Part shown: in pieces, positions 26,566-37,005 of the stretch
Position numbering within the stretch: the first letter of the stretch is position 1
Layout of the letters: every line of letters begins with the position of its first letter
DNA from: Bacteroidota bacterium
Lineage (GTDB): Bacteria; Bacteroidota; Bacteroidia; Bacteroidales; Prolixibacteraceae
Assembly (NCBI GenBank): GCA_030698405.1
Contig: JAUYMU010000021.1
Location: 16,756-80,755, forward strand
Length of the DNA stretch: 64,000 nt
Reading direction: 5' to 3'
Notes under the pieces: generated by a model
What the model saw: only the letters and a program-made list of their open reading frames with translations
Databases searched by the model: none
What the model was told of the DNA's origin: nothing
Position numbers and translations under genes: made by a program

Positions 26566-26573
26566 TATTTTTG
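26566..26573 (+). promoter_or_regulatory. -7 element of the efp promoter
   Basis: TATTTTTG fits the phylum's TAnnTTTG consensus and lies 31 bp before the efp ATG. Confidence 0.4.
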
Positions 26574-26604
26574 CACCCGATTTGAAATTACTTAAAAATT
26601 TTCT

Positions 26605-27177
26605 ATGGCTATTACAACAGCGGATATTAAGAACGGAATGACAATAGAATACAACGAACAGTTGTTTCAGATAGTCTCTTTCCAACACGTTAAACCAGGT
26701 AAAGGACCGGCTTTCGTGAGAACTAAACTCAAAAACCTTAAAACAGGCAGAACGATTGAAAACACATTCAATTCAGGAGTTAGAATTGACCAGGTAAGGA
26801 TCGAACGTCGCCCTTATCAATATTTATATCAGGATGAAGCCGGTTATAATTTCATGAATACTGAATCATTCGAACAGATTTCTATTGGTTCAGAGTTGAT
26901 TGAAAATGCTGATCTGATGAAAGAAGGACAAATTGTGGAAATGAACATTCATGCAGATACCGAAACTCCGCTGACTGTTGAATTACCTCCTTTTGTAGAA
27001 TTACAGGTTACATCAACCATGGCAGGCGAAAAGGGAAATACAGCCAGTTCGAATGCACTTAAACCGGCAACCATCGAAACCGGCGCTGAAATTATGGTTC
27101 CGATGTTTATCAATGACGACGATATTATTAAAATCGATACCCGCGACCGCACTTATTATGAGCGCGTAAAGAAATAA
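26605..27177 (+). CDS. efp: translation elongation factor P
   Basis: EF-P of 190 residues with the three beta-barrel domains: the KOW-like N-terminal domain with the loop [10 protein letters not shown], whose Lys sits where EF-P is modified or contacts the P-site tRNA, then two OB domains ending in [14 protein letters not shown]. It rescues ribosomes stalled on polyproline. It stands alone with its own promoter-like element. Confidence 0.97.
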   Translation: MAITTADIKNGMTIEYNEQLFQIVSFQHVKPGKGPAFVRTKLKNLKTGRTIENTFNSGVRIDQVRIERRPYQYLYQDEAGYNFMNTESFEQISIGSELIENADLMKEGQIVEMNIHADTETPLTVELPPFVELQVTSTMAGEKGNTASSNALKPATIETGAEIMVPMFINDDDIIKIDTRDRTYYERVKK

Positions 27178-27196
27178 TTGGAATTTATTCAAACTT

Positions 27197-27231
27197 GGAA
27201 ATGGCCTGCATGTCGGGTCATTTTTTTTATG
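27197..27231. terminator. probable shared terminator between efp and the O-antigen ligase gene
   Basis: An imperfect hairpin (AATGGCC ... GGGTCATT) followed by a T-run on the plus strand lies between two convergent genes. The stem has mismatches, so this is a weaker call. Confidence 0.45.
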
Positions 27232-28690
27232 CTTTATTTTCAGGAAGGGTTTCGGCCTGAGCTGCTTTGCGGGTGTATATATCAACAGCAACAATAATGG
27301 CAGTAAATCCCCAAAATGGTACCGAGAGTTTATCGGTATCCAGAAAATTGTTCAGTATTCCGTGAATGTAGTAAGTTATTAATCCAAGCAGAGCGCTCAT
27401 CACAATTGTTTTCAATCGTTTATCCGTTGCCCTTGTGTAGGCGTGAATTCCGGTATAAATAACCACTCCAATCAATATCAGAAACGAAAATAGTCCCATA
27501 AATCCCGATTCGGCCATTGAACCAAGGTACTCGCTGTGTGCATTTCCTCCATCAGCCGAGTTGGTGCTGATAATTGTCCGGTTGGCTGTGATTTGGAAAG
27601 GTGCATAATTAAACATATAGGTTCCCGGACCCCATCCAAATATTGGTTTTTCTTTATACATACTGATGGCACAACTCCACCGGTTGAGGCGTTCCAGATT
27701 TGAAGCATCGGATGAAATGTTTGAAATGGAAGAAACATGTTCGGTGAGATTTGCCGAAGATTCTGTATCATTTCGTTCCAGATACATTAGTATTGGTTTC
27801 TGAAAAACCAGAACTACTGAAAGTACAACAAGAAAGATTATAAAAATGGGTTTAAACCTTATTTTCAGGCGCAAAACAGCCCAGACACCAAAAGCAGCAA
27901 TCATGCTTAACCAGGCAGCACGGGCATACGAAAGGATAAGTCCCATTAAAAGTATGCCCAGTACAATATGGACAAAAATTTTGACCCGTGGCGAATAAAT
28001 CTTCGTGAATGAAAAGCCAAATAGGAATGGCAAATACATGGCAACGGCTGCACCATAAGAAGTGTGGTCGTTGTACAACGGATTAACAACAAAATTAGCC
28101 GCCTGTTTATTCCAGAGGCCATAACCGAGGTGTCGGTAAGTTGCATAGAAAATCACAATCAGCAGGGGTATTGTATATAACCAAACATACTTTTCAATAT
28201 TTTTCCCCGATTCGAAGAGTTTGGCAGTAAGTAAGTAAAAACCAACTATGAACCAGACTCTTGTCAGAAAAGCTTTAAAGGATACTATTGGCATGGTGCT
28301 GGTAAAGGTTGTAAGCAACATCCAGAATAAGCTGAAATAAATGGCCAGTGTAACCGGATGCCACATAATATCGCGGTCGAATTTTCCGGTGGCAAAAAGC
28401 TTCAGGATAAAAATGAGCAGTATTCCAAAGAGCAGAGGCTCCGTAGGTAAAAACATGTTAAATGACAGCCCCGGCATTATTTCGGACAAGGGTAGTGAGA
28501 GCGGGGTGAAAAATACAATCAGGTACAAAAGTTTGTCGAAGGTGTAAATTGCCAGCAATATAATTCCTAAAACAAGGGGCATTGCATTGATAATCATTGA
28601 ATGCTTCTGTACCAGAAAATATGCATTCAGCAAAATAAACAATGCCGAAACAATGTAAAAAAGGGCAACTTTTATCCTGGCCTGGTACAC
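27227..28690 (-). CDS. O-antigen ligase/polymerase-like (Wzy/WaaL) membrane protein
   Basis: Polytopic protein of 487 residues with about a dozen transmembrane helices and a large loop (about 300-390) containing NRWSCAISMYKEKPIFGWGPGTY and DGGNAHSEYLGSMAESG, the pattern of the O-antigen ligase/Wzy superfamily. It polymerises or ligates surface polysaccharide on the periplasmic face. The Wzz-like gene lies 3 bp upstream on the same strand, so the two form a polysaccharide unit. Confidence 0.88.
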   Translation of the reverse strand: MYQARIKVALFYIVSALFILLNAYFLVQKHSMIINAMPLVLGIILLAIYTFDKLLYLIVFFTPLSLPLSEIMPGLSFNMFLPTEPLLFGILLIFILKLFATGKFDRDIMWHPVTLAIYFSLFWMLLTTFTSTMPIVSFKAFLTRVWFIVGFYLLTAKLFESGKNIEKYVWLYTIPLLIVIFYATYRHLGYGLWNKQAANFVVNPLYNDHTSYGAAVAMYLPFLFGFSFTKIYSPRVKIFVHIVLGILLMGLILSYARAAWLSMIAAFGVWAVLRLKIRFKPIFIIFLVVLSVVLVFQKPILMYLERNDTESSANLTEHVSSISNISSDASNLERLNRWSCAISMYKEKPIFGWGPGTYMFNYAPFQITANRTIISTNSADGGNAHSEYLGSMAESGFMGLFSFLILIGVVIYTGIHAYTRATDKRLKTIVMSALLGLITYYIHGILNNFLDTDKLSVPFWGFTAIIVAVDIYTRKAAQAETLPENKA

Positions 28691-28693
28691 AGT

Positions 28694-29647
28694 TTAGGTG
28701 GTTTTTTTATTTTCTATCAGTAAAACAACCAATAGTGCAACGAAAAGTGCAGAGAAAGTAGAAATGAACAGGATGATTGAGCGAACCGGATAAGATTTTT
28801 TATCAGCCGGAATAGGGTTTTGAACGCGCTGCCCATAAATAATTTTTCTGTTCGCACTACTGACTGATTGATCATAGACTTTCATAATAGAATCTTTCTG
28901 GCTGACCAATCTTCTTTGCTGCAAATCAAGAATTTCATATTCTCCGCCTTTTTCCGATAGGTTTTTTAGCCATTGACTAAGCTCTTTTCCTCCGGCGGAA
29001 TTCTTTTGTTGATTCGCCAAAACCTTTACCATTCCTTTTGTAATTTCCTCAGCCTGTGTTCGGTAATCCAGAATTTGATATTCAGTACGGAAAAAATTTA
29101 ACTTTTCTTCCAGGGAATCAACTTTGTTGCTGATGAATGCATAATCCTTTTTGGCGATGGCTGCAACTTCGTCATGTTTAATTTTGTGCATCAGTCCAAC
29201 TTTTTCATCGAGGAATCGAATGATGGAGTCGCACATGTTGCAAGCCCGTTCCGGGTCAGTATCCAGTACTGAAATTTCAAGGGTTTCGTATTGCGTTTTC
29301 TTAAATTTTACATTGTCGTTGAATTCTGCCAGCATATAAGTCAAATACTGCGGCTCCTCTTTGCTAATTTTATAAGCTTCGTCCAAATTGAACGCATCAA
29401 TCATCCGCAGTTTAATGTCAAGCGAATTAATGATCTCAAGCAATTGTTCACTTTGCGATTCGTCGCTGAATACATAAATATTATTGCTGGGGTATATCAG
29501 CGCGGTGGATTTAAACTTGGGTTTAATAAAAGTTGAAGAAGAGAAAATTGCTGAAACAACAATTGCCAGTATGCCGACTATTATAAAATGCATCCTCCAC
29601 TTCCATATTATTTCAACAAGATTCTGATTATTAAAAAAGTTTGTCAT
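28694..29647 (-). CDS. Wzz-type polysaccharide chain-length determinant
   Basis: The 317-residue protein has a transmembrane helix near each end (about 17-36 and 288-311) around a helical periplasmic region, the Wzz/GumC plan. No kinase domain is attached. It probably sets the chain length of the polymer handled by the next gene. The final cytoplasmic tail is short (ENKKTT). Confidence 0.85.
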   Translation of the reverse strand: MTNFFNNQNLVEIIWKWRMHFIIVGILAIVVSAIFSSSTFIKPKFKSTALIYPSNNIYVFSDESQSEQLLEIINSLDIKLRMIDAFNLDEAYKISKEEPQYLTYMLAEFNDNVKFKKTQYETLEISVLDTDPERACNMCDSIIRFLDEKVGLMHKIKHDEVAAIAKKDYAFISNKVDSLEEKLNFFRTEYQILDYRTQAEEITKGMVKVLANQQKNSAGGKELSQWLKNLSEKGGEYEILDLQQRRLVSQKDSIMKVYDQSVSSANRKIIYGQRVQNPIPADKKSYPVRSIILFISTFSALFVALLVVLLIENKKTT

Positions 29648-29719
29648 AAAAGTCTTTTGGTTGAATTTTTAACGGAACAACGGTGTATTTATTACTGAAA
29701 ATTGAAATATATAATGAAT

Positions 29720-31012
29720 TTATTCAACAACCAGCAGAAAGTAATTCTTCTTGCCTTTTTGAATCAGGATATATTTGCCATCAATCAGGAAATCTGAATT
29801 TATGACCAATTCAGAATCAGTAACTTTGTCTTTGTTGATACTTAGACCGTTTCCCTGAATCGTCCGGCGTAGTTCTCCTTTTGATGGGAATACCATTGTT
29901 TTTTCAGCCAAAAGTTCAACCACTTTTATTCCAGCACCCAGTTCTTTTCCTGAAATTTTGAATTGTGGAACTCCTTCAAAAACTGCCAGAAATGTTTCCT
30001 TGTCGAGTTTTCGGAGCAATTCGGCAGTTCCCTGTCCGAAAAGGATTTGCGAGGCCTCAACTGCCATCTCATAATCTTCGCGCGAATGCACCATTACAGT
30101 CACTTCTTCGGCCAATCGTTTTTGCAGCAATCGCAAATGAGGGGCTTCTGAATGTTGCCCAATCAGTTCGGCGATTTCGGTTTTTTGCAGAAGAGTAAAT
30201 ATTTTGATGTATTTTTCAGCATCTTCATCAGAAGTATTCAACCAGAACTGAAGAAATTTGTAGGGTGAAGTTAGTTTTGGGTCGAGCCAGACGTTTCCTG
30301 ATTCGGTTTTTCCAAACTTGGTGCCATCGGCTTTTTTAATCAGTGGACAAGTAAGTGCAAATGCTTCGCCACCGGTTTTTCTGCGGATGAGTTCGGTACC
30401 GGTTGTAATATTCCCCCACTGGTCGGAACCACCCATTTGCAGCTTTACATTTTGTGCCTGATACAAATGTAGAAAATCGGTTCCCTGAACCAGCTGATAG
30501 GTAAATTCGGTAAACGACATTCCGGTACTGCTTTCAGAATCCAGCCGTTTTTTAACCGAATCTTTCGACATCATGTAATTGACTGTGATGTGTTTACCAA
30601 TGTCGCGGATGAAATCCAGAAAGGTAAATTCCTTCATCCAGTCGTAATTGTTGACCATTTCGGCTGCATTCGGAGCCTCCGATTCGAAATCCAAAAATTT
30701 TGCAAGCTGCTTTTTAATGCATTCCTGATTGTGGCGCAGGGTTGGTTCGTCCAGTAAATTTCGTTCCTGCGATTTTCCTGAAGGATCGCCGATCATCCCG
30801 GTTGCTCCGCCAATAAGTGCAATGGGCTTGTGGCCTGAAAGCTGAAAATGTTTAAGCAGCATAACACCAACCAAATGGCCAATATGAAGTGAATCGGCAG
30901 TTGGGTCAATGCCAAGATATGCGGCTGTTAATTCTTTATCGAGTTGTTCTTTGGTTCCTGGCATGATATCGTGAATCATACCTCTCCACTTAAGTTCGTC
31001 AACAAAATTCAT
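29720..31012 (-). CDS. tyrS: tyrosyl-tRNA synthetase
   Basis: Class I synthetase of 430 residues: HIGH motif in [10 protein letters not shown], tyrosine-pocket segment [12 protein letters not shown] and [14 protein letters not shown] equivalent KFGKTESG, and a C-terminal S4 RNA-binding domain ([11 protein letters not shown]). It begins [19 protein letters not shown]. On the minus strand TATCTTTG (31106-31113) could be its -7 element, giving a leader of about 85 nt. Confidence 0.98.
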   Translation of the reverse strand: MNFVDELKWRGMIHDIMPGTKEQLDKELTAAYLGIDPTADSLHIGHLVGVMLLKHFQLSGHKPIALIGGATGMIGDPSGKSQERNLLDEPTLRHNQECIKKQLAKFLDFESEAPNAAEMVNNYDWMKEFTFLDFIRDIGKHITVNYMMSKDSVKKRLDSESSTGMSFTEFTYQLVQGTDFLHLYQAQNVKLQMGGSDQWGNITTGTELIRRKTGGEAFALTCPLIKKADGTKFGKTESGNVWLDPKLTSPYKFLQFWLNTSDEDAEKYIKIFTLLQKTEIAELIGQHSEAPHLRLLQKRLAEEVTVMVHSREDYEMAVEASQILFGQGTAELLRKLDKETFLAVFEGVPQFKISGKELGAGIKVVELLAEKTMVFPSKGELRRTIQGNGLSINKDKVTDSELVINSDFLIDGKYILIQKGKKNYFLLVVE

Positions 31013-31156
31013 GGTTATCTTTCTTTTTGAACATTATAAATATTGCCGGAGATTATTAAATCCGGCAGACCGGAAAGGCTGAAACCCCCTTCCGAAAAAT
31101 TTGGCCAAAGATATAAAATGAATGGTTCACCATCGAAATATCGCCATGCAAAATGA

Positions 31157-31693
31157 TCAGGTGATTTTTACCGGAGGTTTAGCTTCTTCATTTTTATTCT
31201 CATCATTTGCATTCCAGAGCCTGATGAATGGGAATAAAGTAGGAACCAATTGTTTCATGGGCTCGTAAATTTTCGAGTCCTCTTTTTGTTTGGATGGTAA
31301 AATATGTACATTTTCATCAATGCTGTCAAACAGCAACAGAATAATACTCAAAATAACTGCTGTTTTAAGCACACCGAAAATGATTCCGGCCAGCCGGTTT
31401 AAAAAGCCCAGAAAAACAGCTTTCACAATCGTATCGAGCATCTTACCCATAATATGAATCAGAATTACGATAAGAATAAAAGTCACCACAAATGCAATGG
31501 TGCTGAGGTATTCTGAATGGTAGCCTGTGTGTTTTGTTATAAATGCGGCAGTATAATCAGAAAATTTGATTCCTCCCCAAATTCCAAGAATCAAAGCAGC
31601 CAGCGAAGCAATTTCAATAATAAAACCATTGCGAAAACCCTGTACGGCAGCTAATATCAGTATAATACCAAATACCAAATCAATATAATTCAT
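31157..31693 (-). CDS. CvpA family inner-membrane protein
   Basis: The 178-residue protein has four transmembrane helices in its first 125 residues (start MNYIDLVFGIILILAAVQGF; the NGFIIEIASLAALILG segment is typical of CvpA) and a charged C-terminal tail. CvpA homologues are linked to colicin V production and envelope homeostasis in other bacteria; the role here is unknown. It is divergent from the GH3 gene. Confidence 0.88.
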   Translation of the reverse strand: MNYIDLVFGIILILAAVQGFRNGFIIEIASLAALILGIWGGIKFSDYTAAFITKHTGYHSEYLSTIAFVVTFILIVILIHIMGKMLDTIVKAVFLGFLNRLAGIIFGVLKTAVILSIILLLFDSIDENVHILPSKQKEDSKIYEPMKQLVPTLFPFIRLWNANDENKNEEAKPPVKIT

Positions 31694-31836
31694 AAATTAA
31701 GTGTTGAATGAAGATTCAAATTTCAGTAAAAGTAGGAAAATTATATTTCAGGAAACATTTATCGCTTTTATTCGTGGGCGAAATTCAGATTAGAAATTGT
31801 ATGATTATAAAGCCCAATCGAAGTCAGTTTTTTTAA

Positions 31837-31844
31837 TAATTTTG
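31837..31844 (+). promoter_or_regulatory. -7 element of the GH3-family gene promoter
   Basis: TAATTTTG fits TAnnTTTG and lies 25 bp before the ATG at 31869. No -33 element was recognised. Confidence 0.35.
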
Positions 31845-31868
31845 TGACCAGACTGAAAATAAATTTCC

Positions 31869-33386
31869 ATGCCAGTAATCAATTCTATTATTAATTGGGC
31901 CAATTTTAAGCGTATTTACGAAATTGAGCTATTTAAAAAGCATCCCCACGAAGTTCAGCGCGAGGTACTTTTCGAACTTTTGGAGGAAGCTTCCAATACC
32001 GAAATTGGATTAAAGTATAATTTCAGAAACATTCGTTCCGAAAAAGAATTTCGTGAAAATGTTCCTGTTCAGGCTTACGATGATATAAAAGAAACTGTTG
32101 AACGGATGATGCAGGGAGAAAAAAACCTGATTTGGCCGGGCGAAACCAAATGGTTTGCAAAATCGTCGGGCACCACCCACGATAAAAGTAAGTTTATTCC
32201 TGTTAGCAAAGATTCACTAGAAGGTGTTCACATGCGCGGTGGGCGCGATGTGCTGGCGCTTTATCTGAAAAACAATCCTGAATCGGGCATTTTGTCGGGC
32301 AAGTCGCTTACCCTTGGTGGAAGCCACCGGGTAAGTAACTTTAACAACAACAGTTATTACGGTGATCTTTCGGCTATTATCATTGAAAATATTCCATTCT
32401 GGACCGAATTTTACAGAACTCCTTCTACCGAAATATCGCTTCTTGAAGAATTCGAAGAAAAAATTGAAAAGATCATTGAACATTCGCTTGGCGAAAATGT
32501 GACTTCCTTTGCCGGAGTTCCTTCGTGGTACCTGGTTTTATTCAAGCGAGTTCTGGAGGTTACCGGAAAAAACAATATTCTGGAAGTTTGGCCCAATCTG
32601 GAAGTTTTTACGCACGGAGGTGTGAAATTTGAACCCTATCGGGAACAATACGAAAAGCTAATGCCTGGAAACCAGATGCATTATATGGAAACTTACAATG
32701 CTTCGGAAGGATTTTTTGGAATTCAGGATGAGCCGGATAAAAAGGATATGTTGCTGATGCTCGATTACGGAATTTATTACGAATTTATTCCGATGGATAA
32801 ATTTCGTAGCGACACGCCGATGGTCATTTCTCTTCAGGATGTTGAAATCGGGAAAAACTATGCCATGGTAATTACCACAAATGGCGGATTGTGGCGTTAT
32901 GTGATTGGTGATACCATCAAATTTACTTCACGAAGTCCGTATAAATTTTTGATTACAGGTAGAACCAAACATTTTATAAATGCTTTTGGAGAAGAACTGA
33001 TTATCGACAATGCCGAAAAAGCATTTCAGATTGCCTGCGAGCGAACCGGAGCTATTATTTCGGAATATACCGGTGGACCGATCTATATGAACGATAACCA
33101 AAAAGGGGCTCATGAGTGGGTCATCGAGTTTGAAAAGTTGCCAAGCGATTTGGAACATTTCATTTCACTGTTCGATGGGGTCTTGAAGACCATTAATTCG
33201 GATTATGAAGCCAAACGGCACAAAAACCTCAGCCTTGAAATGCCACATGTTATTGTTGCAAAAAAAGGTCTTTTTTATGAGTGGATGAAAAAAAGAGGGA
33301 AAGTAGGAGGGCAGAATAAAATACCACGCCTGTCAAACAACCGGCAATACCTCGATCAGTTAATCGAATTGAATAATTCTTTGTAA
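31869..33386 (+). CDS. GH3-family acyl-adenylating protein
   Basis: The 505-residue protein of the GH3 fold belongs to the acyl-adenylate-forming superfamily. The P-loop-like AKSSGTTHDKSKFIP and the motif HYMETYNASEGFFG fit nucleotide binding; GLWRYVIGDTIKF and the C-terminal FINAFGEELIIDNAEKA complete the pattern. Plant members conjugate amino acids to hormones, but the substrate of the bacterial proteins is not known. It precedes the deoxynucleoside kinase gene by about 70 bp. Confidence 0.9.
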   Translation: MPVINSIINWANFKRIYEIELFKKHPHEVQREVLFELLEEASNTEIGLKYNFRNIRSEKEFRENVPVQAYDDIKETVERMMQGEKNLIWPGETKWFAKSSGTTHDKSKFIPVSKDSLEGVHMRGGRDVLALYLKNNPESGILSGKSLTLGGSHRVSNFNNNSYYGDLSAIIIENIPFWTEFYRTPSTEISLLEEFEEKIEKIIEHSLGENVTSFAGVPSWYLVLFKRVLEVTGKNNILEVWPNLEVFTHGGVKFEPYREQYEKLMPGNQMHYMETYNASEGFFGIQDEPDKKDMLLMLDYGIYYEFIPMDKFRSDTPMVISLQDVEIGKNYAMVITTNGGLWRYVIGDTIKFTSRSPYKFLITGRTKHFINAFGEELIIDNAEKAFQIACERTGAIISEYTGGPIYMNDNQKGAHEWVIEFEKLPSDLEHFISLFDGVLKTINSDYEAKRHKNLSLEMPHVIVAKKGLFYEWMKKRGKVGGQNKIPRLSNNRQYLDQLIELNNSL

Positions 33387-33455
33387 ACTTTTCGGAATAA
33401 TCAAAAGTTCGGTGTATTATTCCGTATTTTGGATCAAATTTTAAAAACTATCAAA

Positions 33456-34070
33456 ATGCATATTGCTTTAGCCGGAAATATTGGAGCGGGAAAGACCACT
33501 TTGACCGAATTACTCTCGAAACATTATAAATGGGTTGCCCATTATGAAGATGTGGATGAAAATCCTTATTTGAATGATTTTTATGAAGACATGCAACGTT
33601 GGTCGTTCAACCTGCAGATTTATTTTCTGAACAGCCGGTTCAAACAAGTGGTCGATATACGGAATTCATCAAAAACGGTGATTCAGGATCGCACGATATA
33701 CGAAGATGCGGAGATTTTTGCACCCAACCTGCACGCCATGGGACTGATGTCAACACGTGATTTTAACAACTACCATTCTCTTTTTCAGATGATGACGAAG
33801 TTCGTTCAGGCTCCTGATTTGCTCATTTATCTGCGTGCTACGGTTCCTACTCTGGTTCATCAAATTCAGAAACGCGGGCGCGACTACGAAAATTCCATCA
33901 GGATTGATTACCTGAAACAACTGAACGAACGTTACGAAGCCTGGGTGAACCGCTACAAAGCAGGCAAATTGCTGATCATTGATGTTGATCGTATTAACTT
34001 TCAGAACAATCCTGAAGATTTAAGTAATGTGATTGACCGGATTGATGCCCAGATTCATGGATTATTTTAA
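33456..34070 (+). CDS. deoxynucleoside kinase
   Basis: Kinase of 204 residues with P-loop GNIGAGKTT near the N-terminus, the [10 protein letters not shown] specificity segment, the [13 protein letters not shown] motif (DRS-like) and a lid region [13 protein letters not shown]. It salvages deoxynucleosides by 5' phosphorylation. I use ATG 33456 ([14 protein letters not shown]); a TTG nine codons upstream adds a poor extension. It overlaps the next gene by 1 bp. Confidence 0.92.
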   Translation: MHIALAGNIGAGKTTLTELLSKHYKWVAHYEDVDENPYLNDFYEDMQRWSFNLQIYFLNSRFKQVVDIRNSSKTVIQDRTIYEDAEIFAPNLHAMGLMSTRDFNNYHSLFQMMTKFVQAPDLLIYLRATVPTLVHQIQKRGRDYENSIRIDYLKQLNERYEAWVNRYKAGKLLIIDVDRINFQNNPEDLSNVIDRIDAQIHGLF

Positions 34071-34660
34071 TGGTTATGAAACTTGTATTTGCAACAAACA
34101 ATCTGCATAAACTTCAGGAAATCAAACAAATGCTCAATGGATCGTTCGAATTGTTGTGCCTGAACGATATCGGCTGTGAGGATGATATTCCTGAAAATCA
34201 AGCTACTCTTGAGGGCAATGCTGCCGAAAAATCTTTTTTCATATATAATAAATATGGTTTAAATTGTTTTGCCGACGATACAGGGCTTGAGATTGAAGCC
34301 TTAAATGGCGAACCAGGCGTTTATTCGGCTCGTTATGCCGGAGAGGAGCGCAGTGCTGGAAATAATATGGATTTGGTTTTGGCGAGACTTGATAAAATAA
34401 ATAACCGAAAGGCACGTTTTAGAACAGTTATTTCGTTGGTGATTGACGGGAACGAAACTCAATTCGAAGGCATCGTTGACGGGCAGATACTGGAAGAAAA
34501 GCGGGGGGAAACAGGATTTGGATATGATCCGATTTTCAAGCCCGACGAATCCGACCGGTCGTTTGCAGAGATGCCAATGGATGAAAAGAACAAAATCAGT
34601 CACAGGGGTAGGGCAGTTCAGAAATTAGTTGAATATTTAATCCAGCATAAAGGAAAATAA
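34070..34660 (+). CDS. rdgB: ITP/XTP pyrophosphatase (RdgB/HAM1)
   Basis: Non-canonical purine NTPase of 196 residues that removes ITP, dITP and XTP from the nucleotide pool. It carries [14 protein letters not shown] at the N-terminus, [27 protein letters not shown] and GFGYDPIF, all family signatures. A second in-frame ATG two codons in (34076) is equally possible. It overlaps the kinase gene and porZ by 1 bp each. Confidence 0.95.
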   Translation: MVMKLVFATNNLHKLQEIKQMLNGSFELLCLNDIGCEDDIPENQATLEGNAAEKSFFIYNKYGLNCFADDTGLEIEALNGEPGVYSARYAGEERSAGNNMDLVLARLDKINNRKARFRTVISLVIDGNETQFEGIVDGQILEEKRGETGFGYDPIFKPDESDRSFAEMPMDEKNKISHRGRAVQKLVEYLIQHKGK

Positions 34661-36993
34661 TGGCGTACAAATACCTGTTATTCACAGCATTTATCTTTCT
34701 GACAATCTTTAATGTCAATTCGCAGCCATCTATTGGTGAATGGACCGATTATCAATCGTATGCACATGCAAAAAATGTGGTTGATACTGGCGAAAAAATT
34801 TATTGTGTTACCGAAGGTGGCTTGTTTTCGTACAATAAAAGCGATAACAGTATTCAAAAAATGTCGGGGATTAATGGTCTTTCTGATGCCGGTGTTGAGC
34901 GACTGGCATATAGCAAAGAGAATAAATTGCTGTTGGTTGCCTATGAGAATGCAAATGTAGATTTAATATTTGACACCAAAATATTTAACCTTTCCGATAT
35001 CAAAAGGAAACAAATACCTGCTGATAAAAAAATCAATAATGTATTGTTTGTTGGTAATCTGGCATATCTCTCCTGCGGTTTCGGAATTGTGGTCATCAAC
35101 CTCGAACGCAAGGAAATAAAGGACAGTTATTTCATCGGACAGGATGGCGCTTATGTCAATGTTTTGGATATGACTACCGATGGCACTTTTCTTTATGCCG
35201 CAACGGCCAATGGCATTTACAAAGCATTGGCCTCGGAACCTAACCTTCAGAATTACAACAATTGGAGCCGTATTACAAACATTCCCAATGCCAGCAAGAA
35301 GTTCAGCAAAATAAAATATTTTAAAGGGAAAATCTTTGCCAATTATACTCCCGACGAATGGGCACAGGACGAAATGTACGAACTGACGGAGAATGGCTGG
35401 GTGCGTTTTCTGCCACGCGTTAACTATGTTTCGGATGTGACAATAAGTGGGAATTACCTCGTTTTTTCAAGCAGGGAAGAGATTTTCATATACGATGATA
35501 AACTTGAATTGGTAAAATATGTTTATCAATATTCGTTTTCAGGAAAAGACGAAAAACCTATTAGTACGATGTGTGCAGTTTTAGACGAAAAGAATGTACT
35601 TTGGATTGCCGATCGCAAATATGGATTGATAAAAGTTGGTTCTCAAACCGAAAAGATAATTCCAGACGGGCCAATTGACAACAAAATATTTTCGCTTAAA
35701 ATGAATGGGAATGACCTTTGGATTACTCCAGGTGGCAAGAGCAACCCATGGGGAAATTTATACAATCAGCCTCAATTTCAACTCAACCGCGAAGGGAAAT
35801 GGTCGGTTTTTGACCGAAATGTTTTTCCCATTTTAAACGATTTACGCGACATGGTTTGTGTTGTTGCCAATCCGAAAGATCCGGATCATGTTTTTGCCGG
35901 GTCATGGGGCGGGGGCGTGCTGGAGTTCAGAAACGGTAAATTTGTGAAGCAATATAACAACCTTAACAGCAGTTTACAAACCCAACTTCCAGGCCAGCCG
36001 AATGAACCTTATGTCCGTGTTGGGGGAATGGATTTCGATTCGAAAGGAAACCTTTGGGTAACCAATTCCGGAGTAGCCAACGTAATTTCTGTTTTTCAGA
36101 CCGATGGACAATGGAAATCGTATGAATTAAGTGGAATTGCCAATAATACTTTCATCGGAAAAGTGCTGGTTACCAAAGACGATGATAAATGGGTGATCCT
36201 TGGACGGGGTCAGTACATGTATGCGCTTAACAGCGCAAATAACAAATCGAAAATGCAAAAGGTGACTGCTTATTTCACCAATGCCAAGGAAGAACTTTAT
36301 ACTGACATGAGCGATGTAAATGCCATTGCTGAAGATCAAAACGGTGAATTGTGGCTGGGCACATCAAGCGGAGTGGCAGTATTTACCAATCCCCAAAAAA
36401 TATGGGAAGATGCCACAATGTTTGCGACACGCCCCGGATTAGACCTGAACGACGGAAAATTTCATCCATTGCTCGAAAAAGAATCAATTACCGCCATTGC
36501 TATCGACGGCGCAAACCGGAAGTGGATTGGAACCAAAACTTCAGGCATATTTTTAATTTCTGAAAACGGCGATACTGAGCTTGAACATTTTAATAAGGAG
36601 AACAGCCCGCTGCCAACAGATGAAATTACCGACATCGCAATTAACCAAAAATCCGGCGAAGTTTTTATCGGAACCTCAGTCGGGTTGATTTCATACATGG
36701 GAGAGGCGACTGCCGGTAACGAAGAATTTGCTGATGTTTATGTCTATCCCAACCCGGTGCGCGAAACTTATGACGGTCCGATCGTTGTGAAAGGACTTGT
36801 TGAAGATACCGATTTGCGAATTACCGATATCAGCGGGAACCTGGTGCATAAAACTACTTCACTGGGCGGCCAGGCAATCTGGGATGGCAGAAATTTAAAC
36901 GGAAACCGCTGCAAAACTGGTGTCTATTTGGTTTTTATGAGCGATGCATCAGGAAATAAAACGATGGTAACCAAACTTTTATTTATCCATTAA
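34660..36993 (+). CDS. porZ: type IX secretion system protein PorZ
   Basis: The 777-residue protein has a signal peptide (about 1-21, ending NVNSQ), two seven-bladed beta-propeller regions made of two-component-regulator-like repeats (GLFSYNKSDN, GGVLEF, GELWLGTSSGVAVF, RKWIGTKTSGIF) and a C-terminal type IX sorting domain (VYPNPVRE to the end). This layout and the GEWTDYQSYAHAKNVV start match PorZ, a surface component of the type IX attachment complex that helps load A-type LPS in Porphyromonas. It starts 1 bp inside the pyrophosphatase stop and is followed 12 bp later by recO. Confidence 0.88.
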   Translation: MAYKYLLFTAFIFLTIFNVNSQPSIGEWTDYQSYAHAKNVVDTGEKIYCVTEGGLFSYNKSDNSIQKMSGINGLSDAGVERLAYSKENKLLLVAYENANVDLIFDTKIFNLSDIKRKQIPADKKINNVLFVGNLAYLSCGFGIVVINLERKEIKDSYFIGQDGAYVNVLDMTTDGTFLYAATANGIYKALASEPNLQNYNNWSRITNIPNASKKFSKIKYFKGKIFANYTPDEWAQDEMYELTENGWVRFLPRVNYVSDVTISGNYLVFSSREEIFIYDDKLELVKYVYQYSFSGKDEKPISTMCAVLDEKNVLWIADRKYGLIKVGSQTEKIIPDGPIDNKIFSLKMNGNDLWITPGGKSNPWGNLYNQPQFQLNREGKWSVFDRNVFPILNDLRDMVCVVANPKDPDHVFAGSWGGGVLEFRNGKFVKQYNNLNSSLQTQLPGQPNEPYVRVGGMDFDSKGNLWVTNSGVANVISVFQTDGQWKSYELSGIANNTFIGKVLVTKDDDKWVILGRGQYMYALNSANNKSKMQKVTAYFTNAKEELYTDMSDVNAIAEDQNGELWLGTSSGVAVFTNPQKIWEDATMFATRPGLDLNDGKFHPLLEKESITAIAIDGANRKWIGTKTSGIFLISENGDTELEHFNKENSPLPTDEITDIAINQKSGEVFIGTSVGLISYMGEATAGNEEFADVYVYPNPVRETYDGPIVVKGLVEDTDLRITDISGNLVHKTTSLGGQAIWDGRNLNGNRCKTGVYLVFMSDASGNKTMVTKLLFIH

Positions 36994-37005
36994 AACTGAC
37001 AACCA

